A stretch of 64,000 nucleotides of DNA. Origin: Lateolabrax maculatus (lineage: Eukaryota > Chordata > Actinopteri > Acropomatiformes > Lateolabracidae). The DNA lies in NCBI GenBank assembly GCA_031216445.1, contig CM062214.1:11263001-11327000 (forward strand), read 5' to 3'. Under the pieces are notes generated by a model that saw only the letters and a program-made list of their open reading frames with translations, made no database searches and was not told the origin of the DNA. The position numbers and the translations under genes are program-made. This document shows positions 1 through 12,028 of the stretch, piece after piece. Positions within the stretch are counted from its first letter, which is position 1. Each line of letters starts with the position of its first letter.

Positions 1-338
1 TTCGCGGAGTTTTAAAGTGCGTGTGGACGCCGGAGGAAAGTTTAAAGCCCTGCGCTGGAGCGCAAGGTGAGACCGCTGCGGCTCCGACTTCCCTGGCTGT
101 CCCGTTCGTCTACAGGGTGCTGCTGATTTAAAAAGTACCCAACTAGTAGTCTGCTTATCTATTGTTTCGCCGCCCTGCTCTGAACTCCGCTCAGCAGCAT
201 GTCCGACAAGTGCCGCGCTGTGTAACCAGTTCATCCAGCTCGGCGGGGAGTTTCGACGGCTGCTCCACTGACTTCCAGGTGAACCGCCGACCGCGCTTGC
301 GTCCCTCCCAAAAGCCCCCCACCCCCCGTTTCACAATA
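1..338 (+). promoter_or_regulatory. abtb2: abtb2 5' UTR and proximal promoter region, CpG-rich
   Basis: This is GC- and CpG-rich sequence directly upstream of the abtb2 start and continuous with the CpG-rich first exon, as expected of a CpG-island promoter. The transcription start cannot be placed. The abtb2 reading frame is open upstream of 339 back to about 162 but contains no ATG there. One out-of-frame upstream ATG at 199 opens an 8-codon uORF. Confidence 0.6.
199..225 (+). other. short upstream ORF in the abtb2 leader
   Basis: ATG at 199-201 is the only ATG I see before the abtb2 start. It reads eight codons (MSDKCRAV) to TAA at 223-225, 113 nt before the main ATG. It could lower or tune abtb2 translation if the mRNA starts upstream of it. 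Confidence 0.5.
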
Positions 339-1230
339 ATGGCCGGCTGGAGCAATGTCCACATGAAAACCCTGGAGGACCTGACGCTGGACTCTGGCTA
401 CGGGGCGGGGGACTCCTGCAAGTCCCTCAGCCTGTCCTCCTCCAAGTCAAACTCCCAGGCCTTCGTCACGGCCCCTCACCGGGGCAACTGGTGGTACTAC
501 TCCGGCTCCATGAACAGCAGGAACAACAGCTGGGACACGGTCAACACCGTCCTCCCCGAGGACCCGGAGGACATCTTCTCCAAGTGCCCCCGCTTGCCCG
601 AGCTGGAGGAGTTCCCCTGGACCGAGGAGGAGGTGGCCAAGATACTGCGCAAAGTGGCCGAGGGTGGGAGCGGCAAGCGGGGGCCCGCGCCCGAGTTCTC
701 CCCGGAGGCCGTGAGGCGGCTGTGCGCTCTCCTCCGCCGGGCCCTGATCCGCATCTCCAGGGAGGCTCAGCGGCTCAGCGTCATGCACTGCCGCTGCACA
801 CGCTTCGAGGTGCAGGGCGCCATGAGGCTGGTGCTCAGCTGGTCCCTGGCCGACCACTGCGTCTCCAGTACGGTCAAGGCCATCTCCATGTACAGCATGA
901 GCGCCGGGGAGCTGCTGAGGAAGGGCAAGTCCGCCCGCTGCGGCCTCTCCTTCTCCGTGGGGCGCTTCTTCCGCTGGATGGTGGACACCCGCATCTCCGT
1001 GCGCATCCACGAGTACGCGGCTATATGCATGACCGCATGCATGGAGGCTCTGGTGGAGGAGATCGGGGCCCGCGTGCTGATGGCCGAGAGGGGTCACCCA
1101 GGGCCGGACTCGGGGTCAGCGTGCGCCCCGGTGAGTGCAGAGGCCCTGGAGGGGGTGGTGAACAATGATGCGGAGCTGTGGGGAGTCCTGCAGCACTATG
1201 AGCACCTGATCTGCGGGAAGAACGCCAATG
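339..1230 (+). CDS. abtb2: abtb2 exon 1 (start codon, histone-fold-like region)
   Basis: The exon encodes residues 1-297. The ATG at 339 is the first in-frame ATG, with A at -3 and G at +4, a good Kozak context. The N-terminus MAGWSNVHMKTLEDL matches the ABTB2 start. The exon ends at ICGKNANG with donor GTAAAT at 1231. The antisense strand is also open here, but only as a GC-rich shadow. Confidence 0.95.
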
Positions 1231-2710
1231 GTAAATAAACTTCAAGTATTTATTTATTTTTTTTCTTAGTATTGAATGTCCGGTTGTTCTGTGGCTGCAT
1301 TGATGTACGTCAGTGTATGTTTTGCTGTGTGGTGATGGATGTCAAAACTGTCACACTCTCCTTCCCCGAGTGCCCGTCACCACTTTCCTCTCCCTGGCAG
1401 TGTGGAAAAGGTGAACAGTGGCCTGCTGCTGTGTACAATAGCAGCTCTTTGTGTGTGAGCGTTTGATGGATTCCTTGCTAATTTGACCTGTCAGAATAGG
1501 AAAATGACAGTGCAGAGCCATCTGACTGGAACAAAGAAAGTATGTTCTCCCTGTCCGGCGAGGAGACTGCTGGGTTATGTGTGGGACAGCCGCATTTGAT
1601 CTGAACTACTTCACTCTTATCAGTCAGTTGCAGGATTGAGTCCTCGCATGTCACTCCTGTTCTGCTCTTGTGATTTGGGGGCGCAGGGAGCCTCTAGAGC
1701 GCAGGCAGGAGGCTTGTATGTTGACACAGCTCTCTGTTTATGCTGACTTCACCTCTCATCCTCCTGCTGTGTTGGCGGCACTCCTCTCGAATCCTCCCCT
1801 TCTTCCATTTCCTCAAGCCTGTTCTCCTCCTGTTGGACGAATCCCTTTAACCCAACACCATCTCCACATATCTTAAATCACTCTTCTTCCTCCCTCTCCC
1901 AGCTCCAGCTGTGCATCCTGCTCCTGGTCCATTTGTTTCCTCCATCCTTACATCCCTCCTCAATCAACTCTCTTTCTCTTCTCTCTTTGTCAGACCCTAG
2001 TAGACTCATAACGCTCTTTCCGTGGCTGTTTTGGCAGCCCAGTGTTGAGTTGATTCATGAGCTTGTGTTGGGACAATGTAACCAGCCTTTGTTTGTGGCC
2101 CACTACCAGCTCCCTGGAGCAGAGCTTTTAACTGCAGGACAATGGCCTTTTGTTGTGTGATCGTGCAGCTTAGCCCAACGCAGAGGGAGTGAAAACAAAT
2201 GATGGGGAAGCTGGGCATACACATCCATGTACATACACAACAGAGAGAGGGAGGCAGAGAAAATAACTGGAGATAGCCATTACTACAGCACTGCAGGCTC
2301 ACTATTGATCTAAGTTAATACGTTATCATGCGGGGGCACCTTTCTATGCAAGCATGGAATGCATGTGAGGTAGAGGTTAATGTTGTAACACTGCTTTAAG
2401 GTCTGAGATCAATCAGCACTTAACACACAGGCATGCACACACTAATTCACTGACCCCTCACATTTCATATTCTGTGCAGCTTCCACTGGTTTCATTATAA
2501 TATGCACTACATTTCAGTCAGCAAGTGTTAAAAACAAAAGAGTGCAGTGCATTGGATGTGTCTGTCATCTGGCCATATGCCTGAGTTAGAGCTATTTCAT
2601 TGCAAAATAAGTTAAAGAGCAGCTTTTGTTCCAGTATTTAACCAGATGTCTTTTGGTTGGGTTTCGACTGGCCTATTTTGGTGAGTTCAGTCATTGGTTT
2701 TGAGAAAGAC

Positions 2711-2748
<38 letters not shown>

Positions 2749-4513
2749 ACAACAGACCATTATTCTGACCACCCTAGCTTTTTATAGGCCCAAGACCAGG
2801 CTGTGCAAGCCACATACCCCTCTACCACCTTACCACCTGACACCCCACACCCTAAACCTTGCTTTCAGCATCCCCCCTGTGCTGCTGAAGCACCGTCACC
2901 ACAACCATCAGTGTACCCAAAAGCAAAGATCCTCTTTCTGCTCTCAAATCAGATAGTCTCCGATCGGGACAGTAGACTACTGATCATATAGAAGGGCACA
3001 GTCCGATAAATACTCCTCCCTCCCTCCCTCTTGATTTCTCTCAGTCTCTCTGACTCTTTTTCTCTTTCTCAGGGGCTGGCCCACATCTGGAACTCTTTAG
3101 TCAGAAATGACTTCTACGGCTCCAATAACAATTCTGAAAACTCCCTCCCTCCTGCCCTCCTCCCCTCTCTTGCTCACTCTCGCTCTTGGCTCTCTCTTTT
3201 TTGCGTTCATGTCCACTTCATCTTTATCTGTTTATTTCTTCTGGTCTAGAGGGAGTGCATTAGAGGAACCCGGTTGTGATGTGCCAGGATCTTATTCATT
3301 ACTCATGCACACACTTGCACGTGCACATTCGCATACACACAGACATGCACACATACCCTGAAACCTATTTAGTCTGGTTTGCATGTGTTCAGATGGCTCC
3401 ATAGTACTTGTTGAGCTCACTTGATAGTACCGCAATACAGAAGAATCCATTTGTCATTCATTTCTCCACAAAGGGAAATAGCACAAGCGGGCTCTTCCTG
3501 GTATAATTTGTATTGATAGTACTGTGGGGCATTTTAAAATGCAGAGTAGTAGCTTTACTAATGGACAGTGGAAGTGGCTAGGAAATGATTGATCTTTATG
3601 ACTGGCACATAGATGTCTGTTAAACTCTCAGAACAGTTTTCCAAGTTCAACCCCATCTAAGTTTTTTGCAATGTTCTCGGGCTATTTTGTGCCTTTTATT
3701 TGTTTCCCAGTATCTGTAGAAGCAGTATTCCAGTAGTTAGAAATGTGAACTAGTGACTGACCTAACTCTCAACAGCTCCATTCAAGATTTTGCAGTGGAA
3801 GATAGTGGATGCAAAGGGCTGCTTTATGGCTTGAATCGGTACAACTTCCTGAATCTGAAGCAGGGACTATCTGAAAGAGAGCATTCATGCATGGAAGCAT
3901 GATTTACCTGGATAAATAAACTTTGATTTGGTCCAGTACTAACACAAAGCGAAGTTCAGTTTCTCTTCTCCAGCTCTATAAATGTTGTAAAAAAGGCTGT
4001 GAGTAATGGGTTTTGGGTGCACTGAGAGAGCCGGGCATATGATTTGCTGCTCAGTATTTCCCTAAATATGTATTTAGCCCAGAAAGAGGCGTGGGAACAG
4101 TGGGCAGAAAGATGCAGGGAGAGCGGCCCAGCACTGTGGTCACACAGATGGGGAAACCAGCACTCTCAAAATACACTCCCTGCTCCACAAATCTGGAACA
4201 GGATCAAATACAGTTTTGGAAGACATATCAGGACATTAATATTATGGTGAAATAGACTTAAGTTTATCCTTGTGTGATGCATGCATGTTAGGCATGCTGC
4301 AAATTTGCCCAGGCATTAACAGCAAGCCTGTATTTGACCTGAATAACTGAACAAATTAATTTAGGTTAACATTGTGAACACTGTCAGCAGGTCAGTGTGT
4401 GTAGAGTTAAGACCATAAGTCATATAGCTTTAGTGGATAATAAGTGTTAATCCTTCACAAAACACCACAATTTATGTTTGTGTGTGATAGTGTAACGCAT
4501 GCACCACCTAAGG

Positions 4514-4565
<52 letters not shown>

Positions 4566-7500
4566 ACACACCGATGGTCCATGTCACTGTTTGCACTGGC
4601 TTCTTGTCTGGTCCCAGCTGTAAAAACACTGACCCATTAGAGAGCTGGTGTGCACATGTGTTTCAATGTGCTCATCTGTGGGTGCTTGAATGTGTGGGTA
4701 TAAACGATTCTTGGAAAACAGTGAGTAATGCTTTCACAGATATGACACCACAAATTACTTTTCAGGCTATTACAAAACCAATGACATTGATTCAGGAATG
4801 TCCCATTGATTTCACTTCTTTTGTCGCAAGTCATTTAGTTTGTGACATTAATAACAACCAAAGTCAAATAACTTTTGTAACAGATTGTATACTCCCCTGT
4901 GTGTGTAGCTTGACTTTACTTGCTCTGTTCACTTCTTTGAAACTTCACAGTCATTATTTTAATCTCAAGCCACGGTCCTCCTATTACATTACAACAGCAT
5001 GAGTCATGCTTCTTAACACTGTTTACAGTAAAGCACTGATAGGAAGGAAGCAAAGAAAGACAGATGACAGATATTCAAGGGGAAAAAGGTTAATGGACAC
5101 AAATAGCACAAAAATAGTGACTGCAAACTTGAAAGCATTCATGCCTTTGCATCGTAATTCATTTTTTTTAATCTCATTCTTGGAAAGTAGTGGTTGAGTC
5201 TTTTATTCTATCCAGAGAGAACAGGAGAGTTCAGATTGGTATTGCGCTTCTTTGGCTTTTTTTAAATTGGAAAATGTGCAGCCATTTTGTCACATGCATT
5301 ACGACAGAGCCCTGGCTATGGTTCTCGAGGGAATCTGTCCTGCACGTTGGCTTAGGGTTGCAGCCGGAGTAGCTAATGAGGGAAGCAGGAAGACTGGCTG
5401 GAAGATTGGCTGGAACCTTGGACCAGGCAGCTTACTGCATTGCCTGGATCCTAACAGTGGTTTTGTTGAAAGGAACCACTGTGCATCACATCATCCCTGT
5501 TTCATGTCTGGCTTAGAAATAGCACTGACACATGCACCTGTGTTGGGTGTTGGTTGTTGGTCATAATAATATGAAAAATCCCAAAAAGTATTGGGTGTAG
5601 AGGGTTTGAAGTTAAGGTCAGTGGTAGTCACACTAGTGTGAGCAAGTGTTTCTTAATCGAAAAATATGCAAAAATGAAGTCTTAAAGAAAGTGTTGCCAT
5701 GTGTTAGCTGGAATGAGAGATTGTAAATACCAGCTTCTGAAACCTTGGAGTCCGGCTGAGCAGCCAACGTTGTTTTTGAGGACGATTGACAGAAAATACT
5801 GCACAGGCCAATCAGTGCTTATTCTTGTTTGGTTCATATTGACCTTTGTTTCCACGCGTTACCAAAGTCTTTATTTGTCAATCATGCCTACATAATCAGT
5901 AGTTATAGCAACACAAGCTAAAAAAGGAAAAAAGGGCTAGGATGTCAACATAACCTATAATGATTCAACATAGAGTTTAATGTGTGAGACTGAGGCTGAG
6001 ACGCAAGAGAACATGCTATGTAACTGCTATCTAGCCGAGACAGCGTGAGGAGTTGAGGATGAGGGCAAAAGGATAGAGAGATACCAAGGCCTACATTAGA
6101 AAACATTTGCAGTGCATATATCTTTTCTCCCACCGACTGACATGCTGCTAGAAAAGTCAGGCCTGTCTGACCTTTGTAAAAAAATTGGAGTGGAAATAGC
6201 ACCAAAATGGCTTGTGCATGTTTTTAAGTATTTGCTGAAAATGTTCTGAGGCAGAAATAAATTTAAAGTAAAAGCCATTTTAGTAAATAAACCCTAATCA
6301 ATTACATAAAGAAAAACAGACATTTTTAGATATTGAAAATTCATGTAAAAATCTAGCCTGACAAAGTATAATGCTAATGCAAAATATATTGTAATATGAC
6401 ATTAAATGCAAAAAAGACCATGCGCATAATAAGCTACTGTTACAGTAAAAATAATTGTCTCAGATGGTTTGATTAAGTGTTACAGCATATGGTTTGCAAA
6501 GAAAAAGACATATACAGTACCCAATTCAGTCTTTTAATTTGGTTGTTTCTGTGGCAATGCAGATCCGTTCTGCCTTGCTTTTAAACATTTGTACAGATCT
6601 CACAAATAATAAACTCTCTGAGTCTGTGTTAAACCATAAAACCCCACTAAAATCATCAGTTTTCCTGTGCTTTACCCCTGAAAAATCAATGCCAACCATC
6701 ACAGTTCTAACTGCTAATAAGCATAAACCGGCATGCATCAGTTTCTCTGCATGTGTGCTCCAGTTAAACTGAAGCCAGTTACTGTAGTCGATACAGAACC
6801 ATTTTGTGGGTGATTTGGTTGTAATATTTAATTACACACAAGCAGATCAGATGGGCAGACTGGGAAGGGGGGTGGGAAGAGAGAGTATAGAGGGGGGTCA
6901 GGGAGGGTGCAGTTTAAGTGGAAACAGATTTGTCTGACCAGGGATTGGATATAATAACCCCTCGCTGTGTTCTCTGGTGAAATCTGTTGGAGTCATACTG
7001 ACTTGGCTGGATGGAGCGTTTGAGGGAGAGATGAAGCTGCAATCCCACATATCCTCCCTGATTGGGATCTATGTAGCCAGGTTGCCCAGAGCCAAATCTC
7101 TGCAGCTGAGGAAGAGTGTGTGTGTGTACATACATGTATGTGTGCCAAAGGAAGGGCTGCGGTCACTTGCAGCACTGAAAAAATAAGGACACGGCCTCTT
7201 TTGGATATTCTTCAGCCAACCTAGGAAAGTGATGTTTTTTCTTTTTTTCTTTCAAGTCTTAGCTGTTGTTTTTGTAAACAGTCTGAATGAGGGAGCTTTT
7301 TGTGGTGCTGTCAGTGACCCTTTTGTCCAGCGGAGTCAGAGCAGCAGTGTGTGGAGCCTCAACGGCAAAGCTCAGATTTATTGCACTGGAAAAGCAAACA
7401 CACTCGTCTGTAGACACACTGTTGTACAGACAACTCCCTCCTACCCTTGCCACCTTTCTCCTTTTCACACTTGTCTGCATACAGATATTAAATCATAATC

Positions 7501-10500
7501 CAGATTAAAGGAAGGTGATGATGTACAAGACAAACGGCAACAAAAAAAGGAGAGCAAAAACACATTTTGAAACTTGTTAGGGAGGAAAACACCTCTGGAC
7601 ACTGATAACTGCCTCCTCCGCACACATACACAAACAACAATCTGAGATAGTGCAGAGGAGAAGCAGACAAAGAAGATGAAGATGAGAAGATCAAGAAGAT
7701 GCTTTTCCTCTGACTTGCATGATTACTACTAGTGCACTGAGGGTGGAGTAAGCAAACACTTTATGAGTGGACAAAGACACTCTTTAAGAACTTCCATCCC
7801 TGCTACTTCACTGTTGAGTGCATTGCAGTTTGGACTTAAGGGCAAAAGTCCTATGAAATAAAAATATATCAGTAGGCATAACTGTAGTACTTCATAAACC
7901 TGTGGCTCACACTGTGAAGTCAGGCTCAGCCTCGCAGATCGTCCTCTACAGGTTGAGCAATAGTTTACAGCTTGCATGATGTTTGGAAACAGTTTCTCCA
8001 ACACCCCAAACAGCCAGCCAATTTTCCAGAGGGAGAGTTTGGATAAAGGGAGAGAAAGAGAGTGAAAAAGGAGGAGGAGAATGGAAAAGTAACCTCAGCT
8101 TTTATGACAAGCTTGTTGGTGAGCCAGGTTCAGTAGGCGAAGTGCCCACCATGACAGGTTAACTGAGGTGTGTGCATGTGTGTATGTGTGCGCGGTATGT
8201 TTCCCCACAGTCATAAGTAGGCCACCACAGCCTTTTTGACATTTTTTCTGCATGTTTTTGCTTTTGATGTCTTGCTGTCTCTCCCATCTCTGTTCTTTCC
8301 TCTAACACTGATGCTATCCGCGCTTTTGAAAGGGACTGTGTGTGTGCATATTATTTTGTGTGTGTTGGCCTGGATTTTCCTTTTCTGTCAGCGTAGTTGA
8401 TTGAGGGCTGACTGAGTGACTGTTAACATAGGCGTCCATGAGTGATGAGTGGAGACTGGGGGTGTCTAGTCCTGTTTGACTGAACCTAAGGAGATGCAGC
8501 TCTCTTTGGACACAAGGAAGAGAAGATTTTTCTCTTTCTTACTTTTTTTTTTTTTCTTACTAAGTCTTCCAGTGACAGGAACTGATGCAGTGTGTTTCCA
8601 TAAGTTCCATCGCCACTATGAGTAGGGGTAATACTTATTCTCTCTCTTTCTTTGTCCTCCTCTCTCTCCTACCACCCGCACCACTCTCAACTGTCTCGTC
8701 TCTCTCTGTCAGACACTGGAATGTGTTTGTTTGTGCGTCGAGCCTGCAGCTTCGTCAGCAACATACATAAACATCAAGGCTCAGCGGCATGTTTGAATCC
8801 CTCATCGCAGGATACATCGCCCCTCCCCCAAGTTGTGCTGATAGCCAAACCGTGGGGTGAAGTTATTTAAAGTCACTCTGATATGAGTGTTTCTCCTGTT
8901 ATCGAACCTGGTCATCTATTTTACAACCTCCAAAACCAGGCTCTTCCAACTACCTTTTTGACTCTCTACTTTTTATCTGGGTCTTCTTACCGTTGTTGTT
9001 CTCACCCAACATTGATTGCAATCTCTGCTTTTCCATCTGCAACCCTGCAACCAGTGCCATCTCCTAAAAACATCACCTGTTGGGTCAAGGTCATCCAGAT
9101 AGGCACATGGTGATTAAAAGAGCCACAGCGGCTCACACAGCATATTTAAACCAAAACCATGTATAGTAAGGCTTCCTGGAATTCCCTTGTGGTTAGTGGA
9201 GGGAAGGGGCACATTTAGAGCAGGGCCATATGGAGAACACATGTGGGCACAGGAAAACAGACTGTTGCAAGACAGGACACCCTTGGCCGTAGCCTTTAGT
9301 ATCTTTCTGTCGATAAGATCTGCACAGCACATCCACCATATGTGGATTTCTTCGTGCAACCAAAATAAACTTTTTGGATCCCAGAGGTAACCAAAAGAAG
9401 ATGTGTATTATTAGGGTAGGTTAGTAACAAAAAACATTTGGTGTAAAGTGGGTGGAGGTGTGACTCCCTAAAACACAATGATTTAAGAGATAGATGTGCA
9501 TAAACAAGGTTTAGATAATGTTTAGGGGACGCAGACAGAGCTGAAACAGTCATCATCAGGTTGGCCTGGATTTCACCTGCAGGCTCCTTATTACACATAA
9601 TCACCATGTCTATGTGTTTCCTTTGAAATTGCTGAGGGGTATATTCATGTCCATGTTTTGTTTGTGTGTCGGGGACGACTTGTACGGCTTGACTGTGATA
9701 AGAAAACTCTGACCTGACGCTTTGTTTGCATTACTGTCCATACAGGATATGTGTCTTTGGGTATGTTCCCACTAATTACAGATTTGACATCTGTAGATAA
9801 CTGTATGCATGTGTGGGCCCATGTCCATGTTAGTACGTGTTGAACTTTGTATTTGAATGTTTTCTGTGAATTATTGGGATCTGTCTATTCAGCTACATCC
9901 AATGTGTCTTTCTGTGTTGGCCTCCCTCTCTCTGACTCTGTCTGTCTGTTTATCTGTGTTGTGTCAGCCATCTGTGTGTCCCTGCAGGGTCACAGACAGT
10001 GCTGGTCATAATACACTCCAGCAATGGTGGCCAAGTTTCCTCTCCAACTTTCAGATAATCTGCCTATTGAGCATTAGAGGGATGGAGGGAGAAGATAGAA
10101 GAGGGAATGGGTGGTATGTGGTGGAATTTAACACTGATGAAAGGCTGCCTTGTTTGAGGGTGTTTGGAGAAATGGAATTTGCTTTGGTTTAACTTGTGTC
10201 AGTGAAATCCTTGTGAAGATGATGCTTCTCTTCAAAAGATGGGTGCACAGGGTTCACATTGTTTTACTATATTTTTCCATTAATTACACATTGTGCCTTC
10301 TGTCTGTCAGTCCATCATGTGTGAATAGGAATTGGACTATTAGTATCTTGTGTGACTTTGTGCTGGTAGCATGTCTTGGTCTATACAGAGGAGTGGAGGT
10401 TGCAGAGGAAGTCAGTCAGACAGCAGTTTAACAGACCATGGATTAAGCCATGTGCATAGCACCCCTCAATGCTTTCCCCTCTTATCCAACTCCAAAGACC

Positions 10501-11964
10501 AGAATACAGCCTCTGAAAACAGTCACAATGCCAAAATGTTCATCAGCTCATCAAACCTGATTCTGTTTTACTTCATGTGAACCCAATGGGATTATTAAAC
10601 ATGTTAAGATTACCCACCTGTAGACACAAGTGTGACTACACCAATGAATTTCGGCTCTATTGAACTAACATTCTCATTAGTATCCATGTGTTTCATATTA
10701 GGTAACAGTCCATACAGTGCTCATACTGTATATACATGTGTCTGCGTGTCAGTGCCCTGGCCTTATAGTGTTTCTGTTAAAAGGGGTTGTAAAGGCACTC
10801 TCAAAGGCCTGACACTAGTTAAATCTATAATATAAGACTGAGCCAAGCATTCACTCTGACAAAGGTCAAGAAAGAGGAAGTTGTGGCACTGGAGAGAACA
10901 CAACTTTATGCCATCAAGGAAACAGTTCTATGCTTTGTCTTTACTTAATAGTTGGCTTTTTGCAGGGAACCCCTCTACCAGTGAAGTTCCTTACAGAAGG
11001 AGCCTTTCAGCAGTCCTATCAGACACTAGGAAGGGGTGTGTCTGCATGATGGGGTGGCAGGGGGCAGATGTGTCAGGAGTTTAAGGCAGGCGATGGGGGA
11101 GGAAGTCACCCTGAGGGTCAGAGAGTCATAAATACTAAAACACTCTCCCAGTCGGTCAGCTGAGCCCCAGACAAACTGTGGAGTGTGAGCAGCTTTTACT
11201 CATCAAGGTGGTTTCATAAAAACATTTTGACAATGTTGTTTTATTCCATTATGCTGAAAGGCTTTGTTTTTAAATAAGGTCTGCAGACAAGATCCAAAAG
11301 AAAGTCAATCTGATATCAGGAAGACAATGGAGCACATATGGCTGTTAACAGAGAGGCAAGCCCACATGTGAAAGCACAGAGAGGAGATGTCCTGATGCGT
11401 CTCTGTGACTCTGATAACATTGTCGCTTTATCCCTGTGTCTGAATAGACAAAGATAACACACACAGAACAGCACTTGCATGCGCGCACACCCACACACAC
11501 ACAAGGAAAATCAAGAATCACTTGAGATAGAGACACAGACTGATAAGTAACCAACAGACAGACAGTGCAAATTCCTTTCCATCTCTATCAGTATGCACTG
11601 ATCCCTGGATGCAGGTGTGACAACTAGTGCAACTTAATTAGTATGTTTCTATGGTATCTGCTGTGTGTGACAGAGGGAGAAAGGAGGAAAGACAAACAGG
11701 AATCCCTGACATCCATCATGGCTGGATGGTTGGTTATCTCCAACCTCATGGTGGGACAGACAAACTTTAATGGAAGCCCCTGTTCCTGTCCTGACCCTGT
11801 GGAAACCTCCCAAGAGCTCCATCTCTCTCCTGTCCTCTGCCACCCGCCTTCCCTTGATTCTTCGTTCCACTATTCGTCTCTTGTGTTGCTCCTTGTGTTC
11901 CGCACACGCGTCTTGAAATACCATTATCATCTCCTGCAGAGGGGAGCGCGAGGAAACCAATAGA

Positions 11965-12028
<64 letters not shown>

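Noticed and set aside
66..114. GGTGAGAC ... CTACAG resembling a tiny 5' UTR intron
   Set aside because: About 50 nt is below the usual vertebrate intron size and there is no branch-point support.
162..338. Upstream in-frame extension of abtb2 starting at TTG
   Set aside because: No ATG lies in this stretch; the conserved N-terminus begins at the ATG at 339.
447..1097. 216-codon open frame on the minus strand across abtb2 exon 1
   Set aside because: It mirrors a GC-rich coding exon and has no family motif; an antisense shadow.
4499..5002. 167-codon plus-strand frame with a His-Thr repeat
   Set aside because: Driven by the (AC)n microsatellite; no coding features beyond it. The same holds for frames at 11767-12154, 32723-33059 and 51398-51730.
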